Shown here piece by piece: positions 24,310 through 33,984 of a stretch of DNA of 64,000 nt (its first letter is position 1; the number at the start of each line of letters is the position of its first letter). The translations under genes and the position numbers were made by a program. The notes beneath the pieces are model-generated. The model made no database searches. It was given only the letters and a program-made list of their open reading frames with translations, and had not been told where the DNA came from. Source of the DNA: CAYTAU01 sp964442075 (GTDB taxonomy: Bacteria; Bacteroidota; Bacteroidia; Bacteroidales; CAYTAU01); contig CAYTWH010000009.1 of NCBI GenBank assembly GCA_964442075.1, positions 47,147-111,146 on the forward strand. The letters are read 5' to 3'.

Positions 24310-27300
24310 TAATCAGTTTTTTTGTTTGAAAATAATTATCAGTTTCGAATTTGTATAAATAAATTCCAGGCATAATCTTATTCTCAATATTATAAGAAAT
24401 TATTGTTTCTCCTTTTTTAATTTTTTCATTATAAATATCGGCTACTTTTCTGCCCTGCATATCAAATAATGATATTTTTATATTTTGATATTTATTTAAT
24501 GACATATAAAAATTTATTGAATAATTAGCAGGATTGGGATAAACAATAATTTGTGGCTTTTCGGTAATATTAGTTGTTAAATCTGAAAATAACGAATCTG
24601 CCGTACCTGGTGAACCATGTGTAAGTCCACTTGATTCCCAACTGCTTGCAATTGAATTATTCAAATATGGCGATTTTAAAACAAGTGTTGGCCCGTTGCC
24701 ATCAGGTTCAGTTGGCCATGGGAAATTGTCATCATATGGAACATAATCAGTTAAAACACTATTGAAATCGTACAACTTGATTATCTCCCCTGCACCACTC
24801 AATCCAAATTCCATATTTCCAATAATATTATTTATGTTTGGATAAAACAATTTAAATTTATTAGTATCACTGCACAAAACAATATAATCATCTGTTTGTA
24901 ATATAAATCCTATAGGGAATTCAAATGTATTACCGCCACCATCTTCAAATATCCAATTACCCATGTAAATATCAACTAAAGATGCATTGTAAAACTCAAC
25001 CCAGTCATCAGTATCAAATGATGCTGATGAATTATAGTTTATTTCGTTTATAACAATGCTTGTATCGGCAGGAAGTGTTATTGGTTGAAATAATGCAGTT
25101 AAACTAACATTTGTATCAGGATAAATTGTTATATAAGAAGTATCTTCTAAAGAACCTATCCAACCAACAAATTCGTAACCCGGTTTTGCAATAGCCTCAA
25201 TAGTATTTGCCATTTCTGAATAATAATCACCTGTCCAGGGAAAATTAGAAAGTGTAATTGTGTTTAAATTTATAATTCCTGCATCTTCCGGGATACAAGT
25301 TAAATCTAAAGTAATCATATCATTTAATGAATACTGAAGTTTAATATGTTGTCTTACAAACCCCCTCCTAGCAGAAACATAGGTTCTTAATGCCTGAACA
25401 GCAGCTTGCCAGTTAGAAAAAGAACTTCCCCATTTTGCAACATATTGTGGTATTTCAGGAGCTAAATAATTCTCCAGTGAATCTATAATAGTAGTTATAG
25501 AATCGGGTGAAAAATATGAATTTAATAAATCTGCATACCTAATAATAAAATAATCTTTAAATTCTGGGTATTCAAGCAAACCACGAATAAGTTTTGTGTT
25601 GTAACCTCCCCATGGCCTGTCTCCTGTCAAGGTTCCTGTTCCCCAGTCTAAAGTGTTCCAATTTGGATCACTGGCATTTCCTGTTGGTGTAGGAAATGGC
25701 ATTCCTAAACCATGGTCAACATCCCATAAAATCCAACCAAATCTGCCTCCTACGGTATCAGGTTTCCATAATTTAATATTATTTGACAACCAATCATAAT
25801 TTCCAAAATATACTTCTGTCATCCAATAATCTGCAAAATCTTTAACATGAACTCTTGATTCAAGAAAATCATAATTTGCAGGTATACTTATATCAACTGT
25901 GTCAGCAAAAAATCTAACTATATTATAATCATCCCAATCACCTTCAATAATATCATGATTAATAGTTGGATTTGAAACACCAAAACATCTTTCTAATATA
26001 TCCATAGGCAAGTCACTATCATAGCCATGAGTTCCTTCAATATAATATCTGTCTATTCTTTCTCTAATATTATATATGGCATGATAATTACCATTAATAT
26101 ATACATTAACCGGCTGATATCCACATGTACTTGTTGTTGTATTACTTTTAATTAATACTGTATTTATTATTCCATCGCGCATATGGGCTCTACTTCCATA
26201 AAATAGTCCATCGTTACCTGCATTACGAAAAACAAGTCTTTTAAAATAATCCGTTTCTTTATTATCAAATATTTTATAATTAATTTCTTTATCTCCATAC
26301 ATTGTTCGTGCATGTAACCTAAAACTTTCCTGAGCCTGAGAAGATTTTCCATGTGATTGTGTCCCGCCATCAATAGAAAACCCAAGACTTCCATCTTCTT
26401 CAAAATATTCAACATGCACTGAAACATCAACATTAGCCCCCCAAATATCTGAAGTACTTGAAGAAACTGATAAAACGGGTATTGTTGAAGAAACATTCAT
26501 AAAATATGTATGAGTAATAACTCTACTGGGTACACATGAAGATTTATAAGCTACTGCTCTAATAATTTTTGTAACATCAATAAAAATTGGTGTAATATAT
26601 ACAGCAGATGTTTGATTTGGTGTAGAACCATCTGTAGTATAATAAATTGTTGCTCCTGATGTATCAACATCTAATGTTATTGAAAAAGTGTCTGTATAAA
26701 AACCACCGAGTAACGAAAAATTTGGATTCGGCACAATATTTAACATTCCTGTTGTAATATTTGAAGCTCCAGGAGTAGGTGTATCGAAAAAATTCCAATT
26801 TACACCACCATCAGGTTGTCTTCCTTTTGAAATATTATAAACCTGTGTGCCAAAAATTTCCTGATCTATTAAAACAATACTGTCTGGTGTATAAATTCCT
26901 ATTTCTTCGCCTATATCCTCCAGCTTAAATCCAAGATGGTCAATCCCCTGAGCTATATCTTCATCTGCCCATAAAATTAAATAACCACCGGCTGGCACTA
27001 TCAAACTTGAAGATATTTCCCATTTTGTTGGATTTGAAAGATTATCGGTAAAAAATACTCCTAATAAATCTACATCATCAATACCATAGTTGTATAATTC
27101 TATCCAATCGTCATATTCTCCTGCTCCGTCCTGATTAATTGTTCCATTAACAGCAAGAAATTCATTAATTTTTAAAGTATAAGAAACAGCTCTTGTTGAT
27201 TTACCACTTTTCACATAATTCATACCTGTTGTGTCTATACCAAGTTCTGTATCATAGCCATAATAAGAATTTTCTGTTTCTACCTGAGAATAAGACACAT

Positions 27301-27364
27301 TAAAACACAATATGAAAATAAGTATTATTAAAGCTTTATATTGTTGACTAATTATATTTTTCAT
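24299..27364 (-). CDS. Secreted CotH-like kinase with lamin-tail domains and T9SS sorting domain (1)
   Basis: The 1021-residue protein is exported by a signal peptide and carries these modules in order. A lamin-tail domain at about 65-165 (INEFLAVNG ... DDWIELYNYG) is followed by a chitobiase C-terminal-like beta domain at about 215-290 (TIYYTTDGSTPNQTS). A CotH kinase-like domain at about 330-660 has NIRERIDRYYIEGTHG and the Asp motif ILWDVDHGLG. A bacterial repeat follows (KPGYEFVGWIGS), then a second lamin-tail domain at about 770-880. The last 80 residues are a T9SS type-A sorting domain (VYPNPANYSINFY ... GIYLYKF). CotH proteins are atypical secretory protein kinases. Surface delivery by T9SS is inferred from the sorting domain. 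A candidate ECF promoter lies directly upstream. Confidence 0.88.
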   Translation of the reverse strand: MKNIISQQYKALIILIFILCFNVSYSQVETENSYYGYDTELGIDTTGMNYVKSGKSTRAVSYTLKINEFLAVNGTINQDGAGEYDDWIELYNYGIDDVDLLGVFFTDNLSNPTKWEISSSLIVPAGGYLILWADEDIAQGIDHLGFKLEDIGEEIGIYTPDSIVLIDQEIFGTQVYNISKGRQPDGGVNWNFFDTPTPGASNITTGMLNIVPNPNFSLLGGFYTDTFSITLDVDTSGATIYYTTDGSTPNQTSAVYITPIFIDVTKIIRAVAYKSSCVPSRVITHTYFMNVSSTIPVLSVSSSTSDIWGANVDVSVHVEYFEEDGSLGFSIDGGTQSHGKSSQAQESFRLHARTMYGDKEINYKIFDNKETDYFKRLVFRNAGNDGLFYGSRAHMRDGIINTVLIKSNTTTSTCGYQPVNVYINGNYHAIYNIRERIDRYYIEGTHGYDSDLPMDILERCFGVSNPTINHDIIEGDWDDYNIVRFFADTVDISIPANYDFLESRVHVKDFADYWMTEVYFGNYDWLSNNIKLWKPDTVGGRFGWILWDVDHGLGMPFPTPTGNASDPNWNTLDWGTGTLTGDRPWGGYNTKLIRGLLEYPEFKDYFIIRYADLLNSYFSPDSITTIIDSLENYLAPEIPQYVAKWGSSFSNWQAAVQALRTYVSARRGFVRQHIKLQYSLNDMITLDLTCIPEDAGIINLNTITLSNFPWTGDYYSEMANTIEAIAKPGYEFVGWIGSLEDTSYITIYPDTNVSLTALFQPITLPADTSIVINEINYNSSASFDTDDWVEFYNASLVDIYMGNWIFEDGGGNTFEFPIGFILQTDDYIVLCSDTNKFKLFYPNINNIIGNMEFGLSGAGEIIKLYDFNSVLTDYVPYDDNFPWPTEPDGNGPTLVLKSPYLNNSIASSWESSGLTHGSPGTADSLFSDLTTNITEKPQIIVYPNPANYSINFYMSLNKYQNIKISLFDMQGRKVADIYNEKIKKGETIISYNIENKIMPGIYLYKFETDNYFQTKKLIITK

Positions 27365-27377
27365 TTTTTGCCTTCTA

Positions 27378-27410
27378 TTATTATAGACTCATAATTATAT
27401 TAAAGGTTGC
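27378..27410 (-). promoter_or_regulatory. Candidate ECF-sigma promoter (copy B) of the first CotH gene
   Basis: On the minus strand GCAACC (27405-27410) and GTCT (27385-27388) are 16 nt apart. Predicted initiation near 27378 would leave a leader of about 14 nt before the ATG at 27364. The boxes and spacing match copies A and C. Confidence 0.45.
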
Positions 27411-27430
27411 TTTTAAATTCATATGTTAAA

Positions 27431-28786
27431 CTAATTCAATATCACTTTTTTAAATATAACACAATCCTCTTTTGCTAAACGAATAAAATAAATTCCCTTT
27501 GGATTATTGCTTAAATCAATTTTAAAACCTTCTAAATTATGACAACACTGAATATTTTTTAAAGGTTTTCCTGTAATATCAATAATTTCAATGCTTTTAA
27601 TATCGTGTCCCTTAATTATAAATATTCCTACTGTAGGATTTGGATATAAATTAATATCAATATTTTTAAAAACTTCATTATATACAGTAGTAGTATCATA
27701 ATATTCAAAAGCACCTATATCAATAAAATTTCCGTTTGTATCAAGTGGGTCAGCAGGGTCTCCTGAATCAATACAGATTGATCCTGCCAAAAGATGAAAA
27801 TCATTATTTAATGTGTCAACAAATTGAGGATATCCAAAAATATTCCCTGTTCCTTGCAATGTATCTATATCTGAACTGGAATAAGTAATCTCTAATAAAG
27901 ATGATGTTTGTACCTGAAAATCTGCATATTTGGATTTTGAAAAAATAATATTTCTTAAATAAGCTGTACCACCTGTATTTGCTGTTCCCCCATGGAAACA
28001 TTGAATTCCAAAAATAGCATTATATATTGTGTTATTATATGCTGTCATAATTGCTCCTGTATGGGATTGTAGCCCACCTTTATTTCTAATCATTAAATTT
28101 CTGTAAATTTCAGCAACAGAACTTTCACCCAAACTTACTGCGTAATCACAATTCTCAAAATAATTATTACAAATTATTATGTTTGTTGCACTTACTCCAA
28201 TATCAATAGCATCGTCATTCCAGTTTGTAAATCTATTATTATAAAATAATCCATAACTAATACCATCACAATCAATACAATCAATTTTTGCTGTGTTTTT
28301 TACACCTTCAAAATTACAGTTATGAACTATTACTGTATCTGAATAATGAATAGCCACAGCATCGCCACCTGTAATACTATCAAAGCGAGAATTATCAATT
28401 CTAACTTCACCATTGTTGGCTGATAAAATTTGACTGGCATTTTTAAATACACAATAGGATATGTTGATATTTGCATCTTGCCCTGAAATTCTACTCCATT
28501 GTGTATTATTATTAATTAATTGAATACTGTCATTAATTCCTCCATTTAAATTAAGTGTTCCATTATTAACAATAATTGACATACTATTATCTAAATATAT
28601 AATTGTTCCGGGTTCAACATCAAATGTAGCACCTGAAGTTATTGATATACTTGAACTAATAAGATATGGGGACAAACTACTCAGCAATACTGTATCGGTT
28701 GCAAAAGTTCCTACCAAAGGAGTTTGGGCAATACTACTAGCAGATAGAATTATAAAAACAAATACATATAAAAATCTTTTACTCAT
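27431..28786 (-). CDS. Right-handed beta-helix protein with T9SS sorting domain
   Basis: The 451-residue protein has a signal peptide (MSKRFLYVFVFIILSASSIA). Residues about 45-340 form a parallel beta-helix with repeated short strands (for example INISYCVFKN, VIVHNCNFEG, IIICNNYFEN, AEIYRNLMIR), the kind found in pectin lyase-like proteins. A short choice-of-anchor-like stretch (CIDSGDPADPLDTNGNFIDI) precedes the sorting domain (LYPNPTVGIFIIKG ... NPKGIYFIRLA). It may bind or cleave a polysaccharide, but no catalytic triad could be assigned. Its start overlaps the end of the upstream CotH gene by 8 nt, so the two are translationally linked. Confidence 0.87.
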   Translation of the reverse strand: MSKRFLYVFVFIILSASSIAQTPLVGTFATDTVLLSSLSPYLISSSISITSGATFDVEPGTIIYLDNSMSIIVNNGTLNLNGGINDSIQLINNNTQWSRISGQDANINISYCVFKNASQILSANNGEVRIDNSRFDSITGGDAVAIHYSDTVIVHNCNFEGVKNTAKIDCIDCDGISYGLFYNNRFTNWNDDAIDIGVSATNIIICNNYFENCDYAVSLGESSVAEIYRNLMIRNKGGLQSHTGAIMTAYNNTIYNAIFGIQCFHGGTANTGGTAYLRNIIFSKSKYADFQVQTSSLLEITYSSSDIDTLQGTGNIFGYPQFVDTLNNDFHLLAGSICIDSGDPADPLDTNGNFIDIGAFEYYDTTTVYNEVFKNIDINLYPNPTVGIFIIKGHDIKSIEIIDITGKPLKNIQCCHNLEGFKIDLSNNPKGIYFIRLAKEDCVIFKKVILN

Positions 28787-31667
28787 AACTCAATATAATT
28801 TTTTTATAATAAATTTCATTACCAATATTTATTCTAACAATATATAAACCATTATCTTCAATATCTTCTGCATCCAATTCATAAATGAAAATATTTTCAG
28901 AAAAAGACATTGGCTCTGAAATAGTTTTTATTTTACTTCCTGATATGTTATAAATATCAATAATCGGCTTGTCCTTTTTGTTTGTAAATATTTGTATATA
29001 AGCTTTATCATTAAACGGATTTGGAAAAACATTAATATTTGGCTCATTATTGCTTTGTTCAATAATACTCAATATTCTATTTTGTTCACCAGGTGTTCCA
29101 TAATATCCAGTATTTGCAACCCAACTAGTGTATATAGCATTATTAAGATATGGGTACATTAGTTCCAAAGTAGGGCCAAAACCGTTGGCTTCTGTAGGCC
29201 ATGGAGTATATGAAAAATATGCAACATAATCAACCAATGTATTAGTATCGTCAAAAAGCCTAACAACATCAGAAGTTGACCCATAGCCAAATATAAAATT
29301 ACCGATATAATCAGGAACTTGCGGGTTTAATGCAATAAAACTCATAGTATCCTTGCATACTATCAGATAGCCATAATTGTCAATAAATGTATTAAGTGGA
29401 AATGTAAAAATATTTAAATCGTTATCATCTTTTAACACCCAATTACTTATATCTACTACTTGTGAATTTGGGTTGTATATTTCTATCCAATCTTTTGAAT
29501 CGAATGTAATAGATGAATTATAATTTATTTCATTTATCACAAGCGGCTGAAGTTGAGCAGTATCGGCAATAAAGTATGCTGTAAGATTATATGTGCTTGT
29601 TAAATTTATAGTAACAAAAGACGTATCCGCTAAACTTGTATCACTCCATCCTGCAAAAATGTATCCCGGATTTGGAATTGCAGTAATATCAATTATCACA
29701 TCTTCAAAATAAATTCCTGTCCACGGAAAATATTTAATATCTATTGTGCTTAAATGTATATAACCTTGTCCAACCGTATCTAATACAATAGTTTGTTGTG
29801 CAGGTAAAGCAAAATAACTTAAAATTTGACTTCTTACATTTGAAGGTCGTGAATTTAAAAAATTCCCTAGTGTAACAACCCTGCTTTGCCATGTCGCATA
29901 GCTTGCACCCCAGCGTGCTGTTTCGTTAGTCATTTCAGGGTCAATAATGGAGGCAAGAGAATCAAGATGAAAATTTGATGTATCTGGCAAAAATAAAGTA
30001 TTAAGTAGATCTGCTGTTCTGTTTATCAGTTTTCGCTTAAATATATTGTTTTTTATAAGTTCTTTAGGCATAAAATTACTCCACTTTTCATTATAGGTAT
30101 ATTGATACTCTGTAAAACCATTCCACGTAAGAGTTTTATAAGCCTGATCAGTATCCCACATTGTCCATCTCCATTTGGCATTTGGCTGCTTTTCTTTAAA
30201 AGCAAAACAACCCCATGTCCAACTTCTATATTGACTACAATGAACAAATGCCAATAAATTTATGAAATTATCCATATCAATAAAATTGGCTGCATCGTAA
30301 TAAGTTTGGTCTAAAGTAAAATCGTTGGCACTAAAAAAATTTGTTAAAGTCTGCCAATCGTTAAAATCACCCCATTTTAATTCTGAGCCTGTTTTGGTAT
30401 ATCTAATAAGGTCAAAATTGGAATAACCGGTATGGTCTTCAATAAAATATTCGTTTATACTTTCACGCACATTATATACTCCCCAAAAACTATTGTTTAA
30501 ATAAAGAACAGACCACTCACTTAATGATGCCAAGCCTCCGCTAAGTCTATATAAATCACTCGACAAAGGGTCTCTTAAAAGTGTACCACTTGCCGTAGAA
30601 ACATCGTCATCATATCCTGCACGCAGTACAATATTTTTAAATGAATTAACACCCGTAAAAGTAAATAGTGGATAAATTAAATGTGTATCGCCATATCCTC
30701 CCTTATAAAATTCGCGAAACGATTTTTTTGCCATTCCAACTGAATTACCGCCTTGAATCCTTAATCCTGAATATAATGAAAAACTAAGAGTATCATTTAC
30801 AAAATATCTGTTCATTACTTCTCTCTCCCATTTGGAGGTAGTTCCCCAAGGATTATCGTACAATCCTGATGAACCCCATAAATTAGCATGATCAGTTAAT
30901 ATTGCCCAAACAGGTAATTGATGATTAACATTAATGTAATAAATTGAACTTGCCGGTTTGCTATTTATATATCCATTTCTTATTGAAACAGCATGTATTA
31001 CTGTAGTTGATGTAATACTTATTGGGCCGGTATACATGGTAGAACTTGCTGTTGGCAATGTGTTGTCTAATGTATAATAAATTGTATCGTTGGTAATATT
31101 TGGGATAAGTTCAACACTTGTAGTTGATGTAAAAAATCCTGACTGCAAAACAAAATCAGGTGGTATAGCCCTACCAATATATGCTTGTGTATTATTTGTG
31201 CTATTTGGAGTAGGAATATCAAAAAACTCAAAATTACCTGTACCATTTGGATATCTCCCCATTGATATTTCAGCATCTTGAGCAAAATATGTTAAAGAAT
31301 CAAGTATTACTCCCAATGGGTTGTATAAAAATATTTGTTCGCCTAATGCACTTAATGAAAAATTTGCATGATACAATGTGTCGTAACTATCTGCCCATAA
31401 AAGCAAAAAATCTCCTGCAGGAATAATTGTTCCTACAGGAATCTGCCATTTTAATGGTATTAATACATTATCAGACAAATAATATCCGGAAATATCAACA
31501 TCGGTAGCTCCATTATTATATAATTCTATCCAATCAGAATATTCTGCAAATAGCGGATCGGCATTTGTGTATATGTTTGATGCCATAAACTCGTTTATTA
31601 CCACCTGGCTATGAGTTATTGCATTAAATAACAAAAATGAAAACAGTAAGAATAAAGTTTTTCTCAT
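28779..31667 (-). CDS. Secreted CotH-like kinase with lamin-tail domains and T9SS sorting domain (2)
   Basis: The 962-residue protein repeats the architecture of the first CotH protein. It has a signal peptide, a lamin-tail domain (VVINEFMASNIYTN ... DWIELYNNG), a chitobiase-like domain (TIYYTLDNTLPTAS), a CotH domain at about 300-620 with NVRESINEYFIEDHTG and TMWDTDQAYKT, a repeat with NPGYIFAGWSD, a second lamin-tail domain, and a type-A sorting domain (VFPNPFNDKAYIQ ... GLYIVRI). The catalytic Asp pair is kept as WDTD where the other copy has WDVDHG, so the kinase domains are diverged. It is the first gene of an apparent three-gene minus-strand cargo operon. Confidence 0.88.
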   Translation of the reverse strand: MRKTLFLLFSFLLFNAITHSQVVINEFMASNIYTNADPLFAEYSDWIELYNNGATDVDISGYYLSDNVLIPLKWQIPVGTIIPAGDFLLLWADSYDTLYHANFSLSALGEQIFLYNPLGVILDSLTYFAQDAEISMGRYPNGTGNFEFFDIPTPNSTNNTQAYIGRAIPPDFVLQSGFFTSTTSVELIPNITNDTIYYTLDNTLPTASSTMYTGPISITSTTVIHAVSIRNGYINSKPASSIYYINVNHQLPVWAILTDHANLWGSSGLYDNPWGTTSKWEREVMNRYFVNDTLSFSLYSGLRIQGGNSVGMAKKSFREFYKGGYGDTHLIYPLFTFTGVNSFKNIVLRAGYDDDVSTASGTLLRDPLSSDLYRLSGGLASLSEWSVLYLNNSFWGVYNVRESINEYFIEDHTGYSNFDLIRYTKTGSELKWGDFNDWQTLTNFFSANDFTLDQTYYDAANFIDMDNFINLLAFVHCSQYRSWTWGCFAFKEKQPNAKWRWTMWDTDQAYKTLTWNGFTEYQYTYNEKWSNFMPKELIKNNIFKRKLINRTADLLNTLFLPDTSNFHLDSLASIIDPEMTNETARWGASYATWQSRVVTLGNFLNSRPSNVRSQILSYFALPAQQTIVLDTVGQGYIHLSTIDIKYFPWTGIYFEDVIIDITAIPNPGYIFAGWSDTSLADTSFVTINLTSTYNLTAYFIADTAQLQPLVINEINYNSSITFDSKDWIEIYNPNSQVVDISNWVLKDDNDLNIFTFPLNTFIDNYGYLIVCKDTMSFIALNPQVPDYIGNFIFGYGSTSDVVRLFDDTNTLVDYVAYFSYTPWPTEANGFGPTLELMYPYLNNAIYTSWVANTGYYGTPGEQNRILSIIEQSNNEPNINVFPNPFNDKAYIQIFTNKKDKPIIDIYNISGSKIKTISEPMSFSENIFIYELDAEDIEDNGLYIVRINIGNEIYYKKIILSYE

Positions 31668-31737
31668 ATTTCTTATATTTTTCTATTACAAAAATAGTAA
31701 ATTTTGTTGCTTAATTATTATTATTTTGATGATATGT

Positions 31738-31770
31738 ATTAATAAGACTATATATTAGCGAAAAGGTTGC
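31738..31770 (-). promoter_or_regulatory. Candidate ECF-sigma promoter (copy C) of the second CotH gene
   Basis: On the minus strand GCAACC (31765-31770) and GTCT (31745-31748) are 16 nt apart. Initiation near 31738 would give a leader of about 70 nt before the ATG at 31667. Confidence 0.45.
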
Positions 31771-31907
31771 TTAAAGATTTTAATTTAGTTGTGAAACAAT
31801 GTTCAGAATAGCCAATGTTTCAATTAAAAACTAAATTTTATACAAATGGAAAATTCTTTCTGTTTGCTTATTACTAATTTTTGCCTAATATTATTAATTT
31901 TGTTGTT

Positions 31908-33230
31908 ATGGTAATTGAGACAATTTTGACAATATTATATACATTTATTATTATTGTAATAATTAATAAAGCTGGATTTTTCAAGATAGATGGAGTAAGC
32001 ACAAAAATATTATCAGGAATATTCATTTTAAAAGTATTAAGCGGTACTGCATTGTTACTTATTTTTACTTTTTATTATACAAATCATTCTTCTTCAGATA
32101 TTTTCAAATATTTTTCAGATGGCAATATTTTATATAGTGCCATATATCAAAACCCACTTGATTATTTAAGGATGCTAACCGGTATTGATGCCAATAGTGA
32201 ACATTTACGGGAATACTATACAAGTATGAACTTTTGGTTTAAAGATTTCAACTACGATCTTTATAATGATAATCGTACTATTATACGTTTAAGTGCATTT
32301 TTTCGCTTATTTTCATTTGGTTATTTAAATGTACATAATGTTTTTATGTCTTTTCTTTCTTTTATAGGATTAGTCGCTACATATAAGGTTTTTATGAAAT
32401 ATTTTGAGCATAAGAAATATTTATTACTTGTAGCAATATTTTTATCTCCATCCGTTTTATTTTGGTCATCCGGTGCCTTGAAAGAAGGAATTGTCGTATT
32501 CTCTTTAGGAATTTTATTTTATAGTTTTTATAATATTATTACAAAAAATATAAAAACTATATATATTATAGGAATTGTTTGTGGTGCATTTATTCTGTTT
32601 ATATCAAAATTTCATGTATTAGTAGCTACTTTACCTGGGTTAGTGTTCTTAACATGGTATTATTTTTCAAAAAAAAAGAAATATACATTTATTAAATTCA
32701 TAACAATTCACTTATTAATTATTTTAATGGCTTTTTTCAGCAAGTATATTATATCAGGATACGATTTTCTTAAAATAATGAGCTATAAGCAACATGATTT
32801 TGTAAATATGGTAGAAGAAACAAATAATACAGGAAGCTATATAAAAATACCTGAATTACAACCTACGGCAGTTAGTTTAATAAAAAATTCACCAGGAGCT
32901 TTTCTAAACACTTTTGCAAGACCTCATATTTTTGAGATTCATAATATGGTTAGCATTCTCGCTGCATTCGAAAATTTAATTATTTTAAGTTTACTTGTTT
33001 TAAGTTTGGTATTTTACAACAAAAATGATGCGAAAATAAACACAGGCTTACTTCTATTTTGTTTATCATTTACATTATTATTATTTACTTTAAGTGGGTT
33101 AATTACACCAGTGCTTGGTGCTTTGGTTAGGTATAAAATACCTGCATTGCCATTTTTAATTATTATTTTTGTAGTTCTAATAGATGTGAAAAAAATAGAG
33201 TTAATATTAAAAAGAAAACATAATGAATAA
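31908..33230 (+). CDS. Polytopic membrane protein, possibly GT-C glycosyltransferase or polymerase-like
   Basis: The ATG at 31908 is preferred to an upstream TTG (31881), giving 440 residues. About nine to ten membrane helices are visible, for example TILTILYTFIIIVIINKAG at the start and LPFLIIIFVVLIDVKK at the end. A soluble loop at about 75-120 is rich in Asn and Tyr. The segment SPSVLFWSSGALKEGIVVF resembles the conserved loop of envelope polysaccharide polymerases and GT-C transferases, but I cannot assign a family. Its stop overlaps the SDR gene by 8 nt, so it heads a three-gene operon. Confidence 0.6.
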   Translation: MVIETILTILYTFIIIVIINKAGFFKIDGVSTKILSGIFILKVLSGTALLLIFTFYYTNHSSSDIFKYFSDGNILYSAIYQNPLDYLRMLTGIDANSEHLREYYTSMNFWFKDFNYDLYNDNRTIIRLSAFFRLFSFGYLNVHNVFMSFLSFIGLVATYKVFMKYFEHKKYLLLVAIFLSPSVLFWSSGALKEGIVVFSLGILFYSFYNIITKNIKTIYIIGIVCGAFILFISKFHVLVATLPGLVFLTWYYFSKKKKYTFIKFITIHLLIILMAFFSKYIISGYDFLKIMSYKQHDFVNMVEETNNTGSYIKIPELQPTAVSLIKNSPGAFLNTFARPHIFEIHNMVSILAAFENLIILSLLVLSLVFYNKNDAKINTGLLLFCLSFTLLLFTLSGLITPVLGALVRYKIPALPFLIIIFVVLIDVKKIELILKRKHNE

Positions 33231-33981
33231 AATAGCGTTGATAACCGGAGCAACTTCAGGTATTGGGAAAGCTGTTGCTATAAAATTAGCAGAAAATGGT
33301 TTTGATGTAATTATTACCGGAAGACGAGTTAAAAGATTAAACGAACTAGAGAAAGAAATTATTAGCAAGTATAATGTTAAAGCTCTATCACTTAATTTTG
33401 ATGTAAGAAAAAAAGAAGAAGTTTTTAATGCAATTGATAAACTCCCAAAAGAATGGGCAAATATTGATATACTTGTTAATAATGCAGGTTTAGCACTAGG
33501 TATTGGTGCATTTGATAAAGGAAATATAGATGACTGGGAACAAATGATTGACACAAATATTAAAGGTCTTTTATATATTTCGAAAAAAATATCGCCAATC
33601 ATGATCGAAAAAAGAAAAGGACATATAATAAATATTGGTTCTATAGCCGGCAAAGAAGTTTATCCAAATGGAAATGTATATTGTTCTACAAAACATGCTG
33701 TTGATGCAATAACAAAAGGTATGAGACTTGATTTTGTTGAATACGGAATTAAGGTTACGCAAATTGCTCCCGGTATGGCTGATACCGAATTTTCGCAAGT
33801 GAGATACAAAGGTGATAAAGAAAAAGCCGATAAGGTTTATGAAGGTTTTACACCTTTATATGCCGAAGATATTGCAGAAGCAGTATTGTTTGCAGCAACA
33901 CGCCCAGAACATGTAAATATCAATGATATGCTAATTATGGCAACAGCACAAGCTAACGCAAATAAAACTCATAAATCTTAA
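33223..33981 (+). CDS. Short-chain dehydrogenase/reductase (YdfG-like)
   Basis: The 252-residue protein has the classical SDR features: the cofactor loop TGATSGIGKAVA, an Arg pair after the second strand (TGRRVKR) that suggests NADP, the NNAG motif, the catalytic Ser in NIGSIAGKE and the YCSTK Tyr-Lys pair. The closest pattern I recognise is YdfG/YMR226C-type 3-hydroxy-acid (serine or allothreonine) dehydrogenases, but the substrate is not certain. It is 3 nt upstream of the Ldh2-type dehydrogenase gene. Confidence 0.9.
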   Translation: MNKIALITGATSGIGKAVAIKLAENGFDVIITGRRVKRLNELEKEIISKYNVKALSLNFDVRKKEEVFNAIDKLPKEWANIDILVNNAGLALGIGAFDKGNIDDWEQMIDTNIKGLLYISKKISPIMIEKRKGHIINIGSIAGKEVYPNGNVYCSTKHAVDAITKGMRLDFVEYGIKVTQIAPGMADTEFSQVRYKGDKEKADKVYEGFTPLYAEDIAEAVLFAATRPEHVNINDMLIMATAQANANKTHKS

Positions 33982-33984
33982 GAT

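Noticed and set aside
33207..33653. Minus-strand ORF opposite the SDR gene
   Set aside because: The plus strand encodes a complete SDR with all motifs; the antisense frame has no recognisable pattern.
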